A stretch of DNA of 64,000 nucleotides from Rutidosis leptorrhynchoides (taxonomy: Eukaryota; Streptophyta; Magnoliopsida; Asterales; Asteraceae). Below, in pieces: positions 11,012-22,559 of the stretch. The stretch spans positions 23,944,001 to 24,008,000 of the forward strand of contig NC_092340.1 in assembly GCF_046630445.1 (NCBI RefSeq). The letters are read 5' to 3'. Within the stretch, counting starts at the first letter, position 1; each line of letters begins with the position of its first letter. The notes beneath the pieces were generated by a model that was not told the DNA's origin, did no database searches, and worked only from the letters and a program-made list of their open reading frames with translations. The position numbers and the translations under genes were made by a program.

Positions 11012-14000
11012 GCAACTACAACAATCATCCCAACAACAATAATAACCGCAACAACAACAACAATCAGAAGCAACTATGCCAAAGGTGTGAAAAGAATCAC
11101 TCGGGGTTCTGCACCAAATTTTGCAACAAGTGTAAAAGAAGTGGTCATAGCGCGGCGAAGTGTGAGGTCTACGGACCAGGGGTTAATAGAACGAAAGGAA
11201 CAAATGGTGTCGGAACGAGTAATGGCGGAGCAAGTAGTGTCGGAGCAAGTTATGCCAATGTAGTTTGTTATAAATGTGGAAAACCAGGCCACATTATTAG
11301 AAATTGCCCGAACCAGGAGAACACGAATGGACAAGGCCGTGGAAGAGTTTTCAATATTAATGCGGTAGAGGCACAGGAAGACCCGGAGCTTGTTACGGGT
11401 ACGTTTCTTATTGACAATAAATCTGCTTACGTTTTATTTGATTCGGGTGCGGATAGAAGCTATATGAGTAGAGATTTTTGTGCTAAATTAAGTTGTCCAT
11501 TGACGCCTTTGGATAGTAAATTTTTACTCGAATTAGCAAATGGTAAATTAATTTCAGCAGATAATATATGTCGGAATCGAGAAATTAAACTGGTTAGCGA
11601 AACATTTAAGATTGATTTGATACCAGTAGAGTTAGGGAGTTTTGATGTGATAATCGGTATGGACTGGTTGAAAGAAGTGAAAGCGGAGATCGTTTGTTAC
11701 AAAAATGCAATTCGCATTATACGAGAAAAAGGAAAACCCTTAATGGTGTACGGAGAAAAGGGCAACACGAAGCTACATCTTATTAGTAATTTGAAGGCAC
11801 AAAAACTAATAAGAAAAGGTTGCTATGCTGTTCTAGCACACGTCGAGAAAGTACAAACTGAAGAAAAGAACATCAATGATGTTCCCATTGCAAAAGAATT
11901 TCCCGATGTATTTCCGAAAGAATTACCGGGATTACCCCCACATCGATCCGTTGAATTTCAAATAGATCTTGTACCAGGAGCTGCACCCATAGCTCGTGCT
12001 CCTTACAGACTCGCACCCAGCGAGATGAAAGAACTGCAAAGCCAATTACAAGAACTTTTAGAGCGTGGTTTCATTCGACCAAGCACATCACCGTGGGGAG
12101 CTCCTGTTTTGTTTGTCAAGAAGAAAGATGGTACATTCAGGTTGTGTATCGACTACCGAGAGTTGAACAAACTTACCATCAAGAACCTCTACCCACTACC
12201 GAGAATCGACGACTTATTTGATCAACTACAAGGCTCGTCTGTTTATTCAAAGATTGACTTACGTTCCGGGTATCATCAAATGCGGGTGAAAGAAGATGAT
12301 ATTCCAAAGACTGCTTTCAGAACACGTTACGGTCATTACGAGTTTATGGTCATGCCGTTTGGTTTAACTAATGCACCAGCTGTGTTCATGGACCTTATGA
12401 ACCGAGTGTGTGGACCATACCTTGACAAGTTTGTCATTGTTTTCATTGATGACATACTTATTTACTCAAAGAATGACCAAGAACACGGTGAACATTTGAG
12501 AAAGGTGTTAGAAGTATTGAGGAAGGAAGAATTGTACGCTAAGTTTTCAAAGTGTGCATTTTGGTTGGAAGAAGTTCAATTCCTCGGTCACATAGTGAAC
12601 AAAGAAGGTATTAAGGTGGATCCGGCAAAGATAGAAACTGTTGAAAAGTGGGAAACCCCGAAAACTCCAAAACACATACGCCAGTTTTTAGGACTAGCTG
12701 GTTACTACAGAAGGTTCATCCAAGACTTTTCCAGAATAGCAAAACCCTTGACTGCATTAACGCATAAAGGGAAGAAATTTGAATGGAATGATGAACAAGA
12801 GAAAGCGTTTCAGTTATTGAAGAAAAAGCTAACTACGGCACCTATATTGTCATTGCCTGAAGGGAATGATGATTTTGTGATTTATTGTGATGCATCAAAG
12901 CAAGGTCTCGGTTGTGTATTAATGCAACGAACGAAGGTGATTGCTTATGCGTCTAGACAATTGAAGATTCACGAACAAAATTATACGACGCATGATTTGG
13001 AATTAGGTGCGGTTGTTTTTGCATTAAAGACTTGGAGGCACTACTTATATGGGGTCAAAAGTATTATATATACCGACCACAAAAGTCTTCAACACATATT
13101 TAATCAGAAACAACTGAATATGAGGCAGCGTAGGTGGATTGAATTATTGAATGATTACGACTTTGAGATTCGTTACCACCCGGGGAAGGCAAATGTGGTA
13201 GCCGATGCCTTGAGCAGGAAGGACAGAGAACCCATTCGAGTAAAATCTATGAATATAATGATTCATAATAACATTACTACTCAAATAAAGGAGGCGCAAC
13301 AAGGAGTTTTAAAAGAGGGAAATTTAAAGGATGAAATACCCAAAGGATCAGAGAAGCATCTTAATATTCGGGAAGACGGAACCCGGTATAGGGCTGAAAG
13401 GATTTGGGTACCAAAATTTGGAGATATGAGAGAAATGGTACTTAGAGAAGCTCATAAAACCAGATGCTCAATACATCCTGGAACGGGGAAGATGTACAAG
13501 GATCTCAAGAAACATTTTTGGTGGCCGGGTATGAAAGCCGATGTTGCTAAATACGTAGGAGAATGTTTGACGTGTTCTAAGGTCAAAGCTGAGCATCAGA
13601 AACCATCAGGTCTACTTCAACAACCTGAAATCCCGGAATGGAAATGGGAAAACATTACCATGGATTTCATCACTAAATTGCCAAGGACTGCAAGTGGTTT
13701 TGATACTATTTGGGTAATAGTTGATCGTCTCACCAAATCAGCACATTTCCTACCAATAAGAGAAGATGACAAGATGGAGAAGTTAGCACGACTGTATTTG
13801 AAGGAAGTCGTCTCCAGACATGGAATACCAATCTCTATTATCTCTGATAGGGATGGCAGATTTATTTCAAGATTCTGGCAGACATTACAGCAAGCATTAG
13901 GAACTCGTCTAGACATGAGTACTGCCTATCATCCACAAACTGATGGGCAGAGCGAAAGGACGATACAAACGCTTGAAGACATGCTACGAGCATGTGTTAT

Positions 14001-14727
14001 TGATTTCGGAAACAGTTGGGATCGACATCTACCGTTAGCAGAATTTTCCTACAACAACAGCTACCATTCAAGCATTGAGATGGCGCCGTTTGAAGCACTT
14101 TATGGTAGAAAGTGCAGGTCTCCGATTTGTTGGAGTGAAGTGGGGGATAGACAGATTACGGGTCCGGAGATTATACAAGAAACTACCGAGAAGATCATCC
14201 AAATTCAACAACGGTTGAAAACCGCCCAAAGTCGACAAAAGAGCTACGCTGACATTAAAAGAAAAGATATAGAATTTGAAATTGGAGAGATGGTCATGCT
14301 TAAAGTTGCACCTTGGAAAGGCGTTGTTCGATTTGGTAAACGAGGGAAATTAAATCCAAGGTATATTGGACCATTCAAGATTATTGATCGTGTCGGACCA
14401 GTAGCTTACCGACTTGAGTTACCTCAACAACTCACGGCTGTACATAACACTTTCCACGTCTCGAATTTGAAGAAATGTTTTGCTAAAGAAGATCTCACTA
14501 TTCCGTTAGATGAAATCCAAATCAACGAAAAACTCCAATTCATCGAAGAACCCGTCGAAATAATGGATCGTGAGGTTAAAAGACTTAAGCAAAACAAGAT
14601 ACCAATTGTTAAGGTTCGATGGAATGCTCGTAGAGGACCCGAGTTCACCTGGGAGCGTGAAGATCAGATGAAGAAGAAATACCCGCATCTATTTCCAGAA
14701 GATTCATCAACACCTTCAACAGCTTAA
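10141..14727 (+). CDS. E2 gag-pol polyprotein (Tekay/Del chromovirus)
   Basis: One frame of 1528 residues encodes capsid-like Gag and the replication enzymes. The start is the ATG giving MAPTTRHTV, the usual opening of this family; an in-frame ATG 36 bases upstream is less likely. The order is Gag core (WWNTYLEQ near 105), an Asn-rich AAC-repeat tract (about 255-305), and two zinc-knuckle regions (CQRCEKNH... near 313; [14 protein letters not shown] near 376). Protease follows (DSGADRSYM near 434), then reverse transcriptase (VFIDDILIY near 768), RNase H ([10 protein letters not shown] near 915; TDHKS near 977), integrase (HH-CC zinc region about 1100-1147, DFITKLP near 1174, SDRDGRF near 1236, GQSERT near 1269), and a chromodomain-like tail (about 1470-1520). 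It looks whole. The fused frame matches the family. Confidence 0.93.
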
Positions 14728-14747
14728 AATTTCGGGACGAAATTTAT

Positions 14748-14762
14748 TTAACGGGTAGGTAC
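14748..14762 (+). promoter_or_regulatory. E2 polypurine tract region
   Basis: ttaacgggtaggtac lies directly before the 3' LTR, preceded by the family's 'tttcgggacgaaattt' inverted repeat at about 14730-14745. It marks the plus-strand priming site. Confidence 0.75.
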
Positions 14763-17700
14763 TGTAGTGACCCGAACTTTTCCATGTTTATATATATTAA
14801 TTGAGATTGATATTTACATGATTAAATGTTTCCAACATGTTAAGCAATCAAACTTGTTAAGACTTGATTAATTGAAATATGTTTCATATAGACAATTGAC
14901 CACCCAAGTTGATCGGTGATTCACGAACGTTAAAACTTGTAAAAACTATATGATGACATATATATGGATATATATATATATATATATATATAGTTAACAT
15001 GACACTATGATAAGAAAACATATCATAAAGTATATTAACAATGAACTACATATGTAAAAACAAGACTACTAACTTAATGATTTTTAAACGAGACATATAT
15101 GTAACAATTATCGTTGTAAAGACATTTAATGTATATATATCATATTAAGAGATATTCATACATGATAATATCATGATAATATAATAATTTAAAATCTCAT
15201 TTGATATTATAAACATTGGGTTAACAACATTTAACAAGATCGTTAACCTAAAGGTTTCAAAACAACACTTACATGTAACGACTAACGATGACTTAACGAC
15301 TCAGTTAAAATGTATATACATGTAGTGTTTTAATATGTATTTATACACTTTTGAAAGACTTCAATACACTTATCAAAATACTTCTACTTAACAAAAATGC
15401 TTACAATTACATCCTCGTTCAGTTTCATCAACAATTCTACTCGTATGCACCCGTATTCGTACTCGTACAATACACAGCTTTTAGATGTATGTACTATTGG
15501 TATATACACTCCAATGATCAGCTCTTAGCAGCCCATGTGAGTCACCTAACACATGTGGGAACCATCATTTGGCAACTAGCATGAAATATCTCATAAGATT
15601 ACAAAAATATGAGTAATCATTCATGACTTATTTACATGAAAACAAAATTACATATCCTTTATATCTAATCCATACACCAACGACCAAAAACACCTACAAA
15701 CACTTTCATTCTTCAATTTTCTTCATCTAATTGAACTCTCTCAAGTTCTATCTTCAAGTTCTAAGTGTTCTTCATAAATTCCAAAAGTTCTAGTTTCATA
15801 AAATCAAGAATACTTTCAAGTTTGCTAGCTCACTTCCAATCTTGTAAGGTGATCATCCAACCTCAAGAAATCTTTGTTTCTTACAGTAGGTTATCATTCT
15901 AATACAAGGTAATAATCATATTCAAACTTTGGTTCAATTTCTATAACTATAACAATCTTATTTCAAGTGATGATCTTACTTGAACTTGTTTTCGTGTCAT
16001 GATTCTGCTTCAAGAACTTCGAGCCATCCAAGGATCCATTGAAGCTAGATCCATTTTTCTCTTTTCCAGTAGGTTTATCCAAGGAAATTAAGGTAGTAAT
16101 GATGTTCATAACATCATTCGATTCATACATATAAAGCTATCTTATTCGAAGGTTTAAACTTGTAATCACTAGAACATAGTTTAGTTAATTCTAAACTTGT
16201 TCGCAAACAAAAGTTAATCCTTCTAACTTGACTTTTAAAATCAACTAAACACATGTTCTATATCTATATGATATGCTAACTTAATGATTTAAAACCTGGA
16301 AACACGAAAAACACCGTAAAACCGGATTTACGCCGTCGTAGTAACACCGCGGGCTGTTTTGGGTTAGTTAATTAAAAACTATGATAAACTTTGATTTAAA
16401 AGTTGTTATTCTGAGAAAATTATTTTTATTATGAACATGAAACTATATCCAAAAATTATGGTTAAACTCAAAGTGGAAGTATGTTTTCTAAAATAGTCAT
16501 CTAGACGTCGTTCTTTCGACTGAAATGACTACCTTTACAAAAACGACTTGTAACTTATTTTTCCGACAATAAACCTATAATTTTTCTGTTTAGATTCATA
16601 AAATAGAGTTCAATATGAAACCATAGCAATTTGATTCACTCAAAACGGATTTAAAATGAAGAAGTTATGGGTAAAACAAAATTGGATAATTTTTCTCATT
16701 TTAGCTACGTGAAAATTGGTAACAAATCTATTCCAACCATAACTTAATCAACTTGTATTGTATATTATGTAATCTTGAGATACCATAGACACGTATACAA
16801 TGTTTCGACCTATCATGTCGACACATCTATATATATTTCGGAACAACCATAGACACTCTATATGTGAATGTTGGAGTTAGCTATACAGGGTTGAGGTTGA
16901 TTCCAAAATATATATAGTTTGAGTTGTGATCAATACTGAGATACGTATACACTGGGTCGTGGATTGATTCAAGATAATATTTATCGATTTATTTCTGTAC
17001 ATCTAACTGTGGACAACTAGTTATAGGTTACTAACGAGGACAGCTGACTTAATAAACTTAAAACATCAAAATATATTAAAAGTGTTGTAAATATATTTTG
17101 AACATACTTTAATATATATGTATATATTGTTATAGGTTCGTGAATCAACAGTGGCCAAGTCTTACTTCCCGACGAAGTAAAAATCTGTGAAAGTGAGTTA
17201 TAGTCCCACTTTTAAAATCTAATATTTTTGGGATGAGAATACATGCAGGTTTTATAAATGATTTACAAAATAGACACAAGTACGTGAAACTACATTCTAT
17301 GGTTGAATTATCGAAATCGAATATGCCCCTTTTTATTAAGTCTGGTAATCTAAGAATTAGGGAACAGACACCCTAATTGACGCGAATCCTAAAGATAGAT
17401 CTATTGGGCCTAACAAACCCCATCCAAAGTACCGGATGCTTTAGTACTTCGAAATTTATATCATATCCGAAGGGTGTCCCGGAATGATGGGGATATTCTT
17501 ATATATGCATCTTGTTATTGTCGGTTACCAGGTGTTCACCATATGAATGATTTTTATCTCTATGTATGGGATGTGTATTGAAATATGAAATCTTGTGGTC
17601 TATTATTACGATTTGATATATATAGGTTAAACCTATAACTCACCAACATTTTTGTTGACGTTTTAAGCATGTTTATTCTCAGGTGATTATTAAGAGCTTC

Positions 17701-18025
17701 CGCTGTCGCATACTTAAATAAGGACAAGATTTGGAGTCCATGCTTGTATGATATTGTGTAAAAACTGCATTCAAGAAACTTATTTTATTGTAACATATTT
17801 GTATTGTAAACCATTATGTAATGGTCGTGTGTAAACAGGATATTTTAGATTATCATTATTTGATAATCTACGTAAAGCTTTTTAAACCTTTATTGATGAA
17901 ATAAAGGTTATGGTTTGTTTAAAAATGAATGCAGTCTTTGAAAAACGTCTCATATAGAGGTCAAAACCTCGCAACGAAATCAATTAATATGGAACGTTTT
18001 TAATCAATAAGAACGGGACATTTCA
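14763..18025 (+). repeat. E2 3' LTR
   Basis: This 3263-bp copy is nearly identical to 4893-8153; the length difference comes from a TA run. It is followed by the TSD tggag at 18026-18030. Confidence 0.93.
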
Positions 18026-18298
18026 TGGAGGTTCACAATGGGTTAGTAGGCGATTAGGGTGGAGGCTGGGTGGTTGCAAGTTAGATGATGGTGTGGTTTA
18101 TGGTGGTGCTCACGATGGTGGTTTGATGGTTAACTGACGGTACATCAAAATAACTATAAAGAAAAGTGGTCTTGTTTGCTCTTGGTGAATTGGTGGAGGT
18201 TATGTGGGTTTCATAAGAGTGGTCAAATGGTAATGGTTATGGTATTTTCAAAGTGATCGTGGAGATGATGTGGTGTCGGGTTATAATGGGTGATGATG
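18026..18298 (-). mobile_element. E1 LTR segment between E2 and E3
   Basis: It is GTGG-rich like 4241-4892, with which it was continuous before E2 inserted. 18026-18030 is the right TSD of E2 and 18294-18298 (tgatg) the left TSD of E3. There is no gene. Confidence 0.65.
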
Positions 18299-19182
18299 TG
18301 TGATGACCCGGAAATTTCCGATCAAATTTAAACTTTAATCTTTATATGTTTCCGACACGATAAGCAAAATCTGTAATATTGAGTCTCGAAAGTTTTGAAA
18401 TATATATTCATGTAATCAATTACCCTTTGACTATGCTCAATGATTCACGAACATTTATGTGTATACTGATATGTATATATAATATATACTTATTAATTGA
18501 AAACATTAACAAAGTATTAGATATAAAATACTTTACATAAAAGTATTTGTTTCAATATGTTTATCGATGGAATTAAAAGATAATATCATATGATTAAATT
18601 ATCAGATACATTGAATTATGATTACGAGTCTCTGTTATGAGGTCCACGTTGATTTGAGAAATCATTTCTTTTTAGCGGTATTCGGAATATTTGGTAATGT
18701 GATTTACAAGTAAGAACAAAAGTTTCATTAACGAGAATTAGACAAAAGTTAGTGGAGATTCCTGCTTAACTTTCAATGCATGCTTTACAATGATTGTCTC
18801 GTGTCTTTTGGTAAGATAATGATTAGTTTTCATAATAATGAAAATGTTTTACGATATAGATAAAACCTTTTTAAAGGATGATTTGGAATATAATTAATTT
18901 TGGAAAACCAAATTTATAAGTACTCGATTTAGTTTCAAGTGTACAAAAACGTTTTCAGTTTAAAAAGAACTTTATTATTAAAACGTATATAACTTTGATA
19001 AATATCTAGAACCACTTTTGACAACTCATTACTTAACCAGTATGATAAAGATAACGATATTTATATTTTATTTTATTAAATATATATATAACGATTTAAA
19101 TTAATACGCGTATTATACGTACATAGTTTTATACTTTTACTATACTATAACTTTACCTTTACTTTACTTTTACTTTACTTTA

Positions 19183-19377
19183 ACTTTAATAATTCACTTT
19201 AATAATTCATACTTTAATAATTCACTTTAATAATTCATACTTTAATAATTCACTTTAATAATTCACTTTAATAATTCATACTTTAATAATTCATACTTTA
19301 ATAATTCAATTTAATAATTCATACTTTAATAATTCACTTTAATAATTCATACTTTAATAATTCACTTTAATAATTCA
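19183..19377 (+). repeat. Tandem array upstream of the E3 LTR TATA box
   Basis: Repeated actttaataattca with or without extra 'ta' fills about 195 bp ending ten bases before the TATA box. The 3' LTR copy (25771-25980) is 15 bp longer, which is one unit. Confidence 0.8.
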
Positions 19378-19386
19378 AAAATCTAT

Positions 19387-19395
19387 TATAAATAG
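19387..19395 (+). promoter_or_regulatory. TATA box of the E3 5' LTR
   Basis: tataaatag fits the plant TATA consensus, directly downstream of the AT-rich tandem array. The copy in the 3' LTR is at 25990-25998. Confidence 0.6.
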
Positions 19396-20572
19396 AATTC
19401 AATAGGTTTCATTATTTCATAGAAACTTGAAAATATATTTCTCTAAACTCTCTCAATCGAATTACATATATATATTTACTTAGTATAATTTCAAGATATT
19501 ATTAGTATACATAAAATACTACGATGGAGTTATATTCAGACGATTTCAAAATAAGTTTTCAAACGGGATAGAGCTAAGGAAATTATGGGTTATAGCTGTG
19601 GAGGTTATGGGTATTGTTCGAGGGTATTGCTCGTCAGGTCAACCTAACGTTTATCATTTTCGTTGCGTCTACGTACTTTTCTGCAATATTGAATCACAAT
19701 ATTGATACGTTCGTGAATCCGAGACAAACCTTGCACTTGTTCAGTGCCGTCATATACATAATTGCTACGAAATACAGTATTGTGAGTTTCATTTGCTCCC
19801 TTTTTAATTGCTTTTGCAATATATATTTTTGGGCTGAGAATACATGCGCTGTTTTATAAATGTTTTACGAAATAGGCACAAGTACTAAAACAAATTCTAC
19901 GTGGGTTTAAACCAGAAATATACCCTTAGCTTGGTAACATTAAACTACTTGTCTATGTACGGTAGGCGCGAATCCTAAAGATAGATCTATTGGGCCTGAC
20001 AAACCCCATCCTGACTATGGGATGCTTTAGTACTTCGAAGTTATATTAAACACACCTGGTCTGGTGTACTTAAGAGGGTAAAACATGAACGTTAAGGCTT
20101 GTTACCGGGTGCCTACAACTTATAGAATACTTTTATACACTTGCGAGTGTACATATATTTATGGAAACTGAAATCTTGTGGTCTATTACTATTACGGAAA
20201 TGATTGATTATGATAAACTAATGAACTCACCAACCTTTTGGTTGACACTTTAAAGCATGTTTATTCTCAGATATTAAAGAAATCTTCCGCTGTGCATTAG
20301 CTCATTTTAAGGATATTACTTGGAGTCATTCATGACATACTTTGAAAGACGTTGCATTCGAGTCGTTGAGTTCATCAAGATTAATATTAAGTCAATTATA
20401 GTTGGATGTAATATGAAATGGCATGCATGCCGTCAATTTTTGATGTAAAGAACGTTTGTCTTTTAAAAATGAATGCAATGTTTGTAAAGCGTATCATATA
20501 GAGGTCAAATACCTCGCGATGTAATAAACTATTGTGAATCGTTTATAATGTATATGAACGGGTCCTTTCAGT

Positions 20573-20584
20573 TGGTATCAGAGC
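20573..20584 (+). promoter_or_regulatory. E3 primer-binding site (tRNA-iMet)
   Basis: tggtatcagagc lies two bases after the 5' LTR, the same layout as in E2. Confidence 0.88.
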
Positions 20585-21003
20585 AGTGGTCTTAGCGAAC
20601 CAGGTCTTACATTAGTGTGTCTAACAGATAGTCGTTAAGATGCATTAGTAAGTCTGGACTTTGACCGTGTCTGCATGTCAAAAGTTTTGCTTATCATTTT
20701 TAGTCGGAAATCATCTACTTATCATCCTTAGGAAATTACCTGCTTATCATTCTTAAGTCTAGACGCATTTTCCTGCATTTATTGCAAAATAGTGTATAGA
20801 CAAATTCACACCTTAGCATATCTGCTAATTAATATCTTATCGTATCTGTTACTGTGAACTTTAACTGACATCTTTCAAAGATTCCTCCATAATTTATGGG
20901 ATTTTGGTATTATATACACATATGTAAATTATGTATTGAAGAATACCAAATCTAAATTCTACAATCTATTTCATACTAAAAATTCTTTCCCTGATCATAC
21001 GAG

Positions 21004-21440
21004 ATGGATCTCTCAACCAGTTCGAACTCCTCAGATTCCGACAGCTATTCCGATATGAATATCTACCTGAGCTCCGAACCGGAATGGATCAACCAATCTC
21101 CCATCATCTATTCTGGATGAATTGGGGATGGGTTCGTAGTCTACTCAATCATTGGAGACAAGAAGAAGGCGATCCTTTCCATCCACCACATTGCCCTCTT
21201 GGCGATGAACCTGAAGCACTTACCGGTGAACCTATTCGAGACACCATTTTCTCACTCATTGCTAGAGTATCTCGTCACGATTATATACTATCTCATATTA
21301 TGAATCTTATTATTCCGCTCGCTCCAACCGCCAATCATCCCGGTGTACTAGCAGAAGTTAACGAACTTCGCGCTCGAGTAGTGGCTCTGGAACATATGGT
21401 ACAAAGATTACAAACACCATCAGCAGCACCAGCAGCATAA
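21004..21440 (+). pseudogene. E3 accessory frame: Ser/Asp-rich start, coiled-coil end (fossil)
   Basis: This is an accessory coding region between PBS and PPT-like motif. It opens with a Ser/Asp-rich segment (MDLSTSSNSSDSDSYSD) and ends with a heptad-like coiled coil (VNELRARVVALEHMVQRLQ) followed by Ala/Pro. The same coil occurs in E1 (about 1270-1370, minus) and as EILRARVTELENQM in E5 (near 53230). It looks broken here. The family is not one I can name; it belongs to the Gypsy elements of this genome rather than to a host gene. Confidence 0.55.
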
Positions 21441-21695
21441 CCAGTACCTCCAGTAACATCAACATCGCAATCCTCAATACCCTAAGCACCAGCAGCATCA
21501 TCGGCATCAACGGTATCACCATCATCAACACCAACAGTATCATTACCACCATCAACAATCACGTCCGCATCACATGCCTCAACATCACAACCTGTACCTC
21601 AGATATCAATATCACATGCACCATAAATACCAAGGAGTACCAATAACAACAAACGATGAAGTATTGATCGGAGAAACATTCTGTGGTGATTATGT

Positions 21696-21717
21696 AATCT
21701 CTAAAGTCTTAGAGATT
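21696..21717 (+). other. Conserved hairpin, E3 copy 1
   Basis: Perfect 9-bp arms aatctctaa and ttagagatt enclose the loop agtc. Confidence 0.5.
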
Positions 21718-22366
21718 ATCTATTTCAGCCTTAACCATAAATCAGATAAGTGGACAGAAATGATAGAAAGAAGAATCGAAACCCTGACAAGAATGGTGTG
21801 CGATTTACAAACTAGACTTGTTATACCAGCATCATCAGCACTAGCAGCACTTATAACATATAAGCTCCGCCAGTTCAAGAAATTACTGTGGATATCATCA
21901 CAAATCAACAACACGTATATTGTATCAACGAGTTATGAAGTATTAACTCATTCTTTCTGAAGAATTTATAGATATTTATATATATGAATTCTGAAACTAT
22001 AATAAATCTTTCGTACTAAGCTATTGAGTATGAATTGAAAAAAGGGTAGATACTACTCGGTTAAATTCATATTACTAATATGCTATGATGTACATCCTTC
22101 GTTAACAACCTAACAATCGTTAACTACAATCTCTGCTTCAATTAAATGAATTCGGTTTCATAATAAACCAAGTGTATCATTCAACAACATGTTTGATTTT
22201 ACACTTTCATCTTCGATGCACTCGAAACTTTCTAGAAAACAACATTCGTATCTTGCGAAGTTAGCAAGAGTTCTATGAGCATCAGCATAGTTCACTAAGG
22301 AAATATCTATAAGAATAAAAAATGAAGTATTAATCACAGTAGTGAAATACTTTGTGAAGATTATGT

Positions 22367-22388
22367 AATCTCTAATGTTTTAGAGATT
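22367..22388 (+). other. Conserved hairpin, E3 copy 2
   Basis: The same perfect arms as at 21696 enclose the loop tgtt. The surrounding 60-70 bases (gaagtatt...gattatgt) are also repeated between the two sites. Confidence 0.5.
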
Positions 22389-22537
22389 ATTCATTTCTAA
22401 TTCAAGCCGAAAATCAAATGAGCTTAATATGATATTAACTCATTAAATCTGTATTACATCGAAAGAAAATATACATATATTTTCATAAAGATTGTAATAA
22501 AATTCTCTGGTACAAAACATTACTCGTGAATTTTTTT

Positions 22538-22559
22538 TTAACGGGTAGGTAATACCCGA
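22538..22559 (+). promoter_or_regulatory. PPT-like palindromic motif in the E3 leader
   Basis: ttaacgggtaggtaa is followed by tacccga; 14 bases match the PPT at 24873-24887. A weaker variant (aagggtagatactactcgg) lies near 22042. Confidence 0.5.

Larger units (their letters stand above)
4893..18025 (+). mobile_element. E2: Gypsy element, Tekay/Del-type chromovirus, looks whole
   Basis: The element is 13,133 bp long and bounded by a 5-bp TSD. Its 3.26-kb LTRs start TGTAGTGACCCG and end GGGACATTTCA. Its order is LTR, PBS, acidic ORF, F-box ORF, PPT-like motif, gag-pol, PPT, LTR. The integrase ends in the chromodomain-like tail [12 protein letters not shown]...TWEREDQM, typical of the Tekay/Del clade. 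By eye the two LTRs differ at about three substitutions plus two bases in a TA run. With the commonly used plant LTR rate (about 1.3e-8 per site per year) this gives an insertion tens of thousands of years old. It is inserted in the E1 LTR. Confidence 0.93.
18299..20570 (+). repeat. E3 5' LTR
   Basis: It starts TGTGATGACCC and ends GGTCCTTTCA. It contains a 13-15-bp tandem array, a TATA box, and the LTR blocks shared with E1 and E2 (agatctattgggcctgac near 19983; cttccgctgtgcatt at 20284). Confidence 0.9.

Noticed and set aside
10786-11263. Val/Ile-rich minus-strand and Thr-rich plus-strand frames over the gag Asn tract
   Set aside because: They are shadows of the AAC repeat inside E2 gag-pol.
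19183-19377. CRISPR-like regular repeats
   Set aside because: The units are contiguous without unique spacers, and this is plant nuclear DNA. It is a tandem repeat in an LTR.
19614-19859. An 81-residue hydrophobic frame present in both E3 LTRs (also 26217-26462)
   Set aside because: It is kept open by the youth of the LTR pair. It has no known domain and no matching frame in the related E1 or E2 LTRs.
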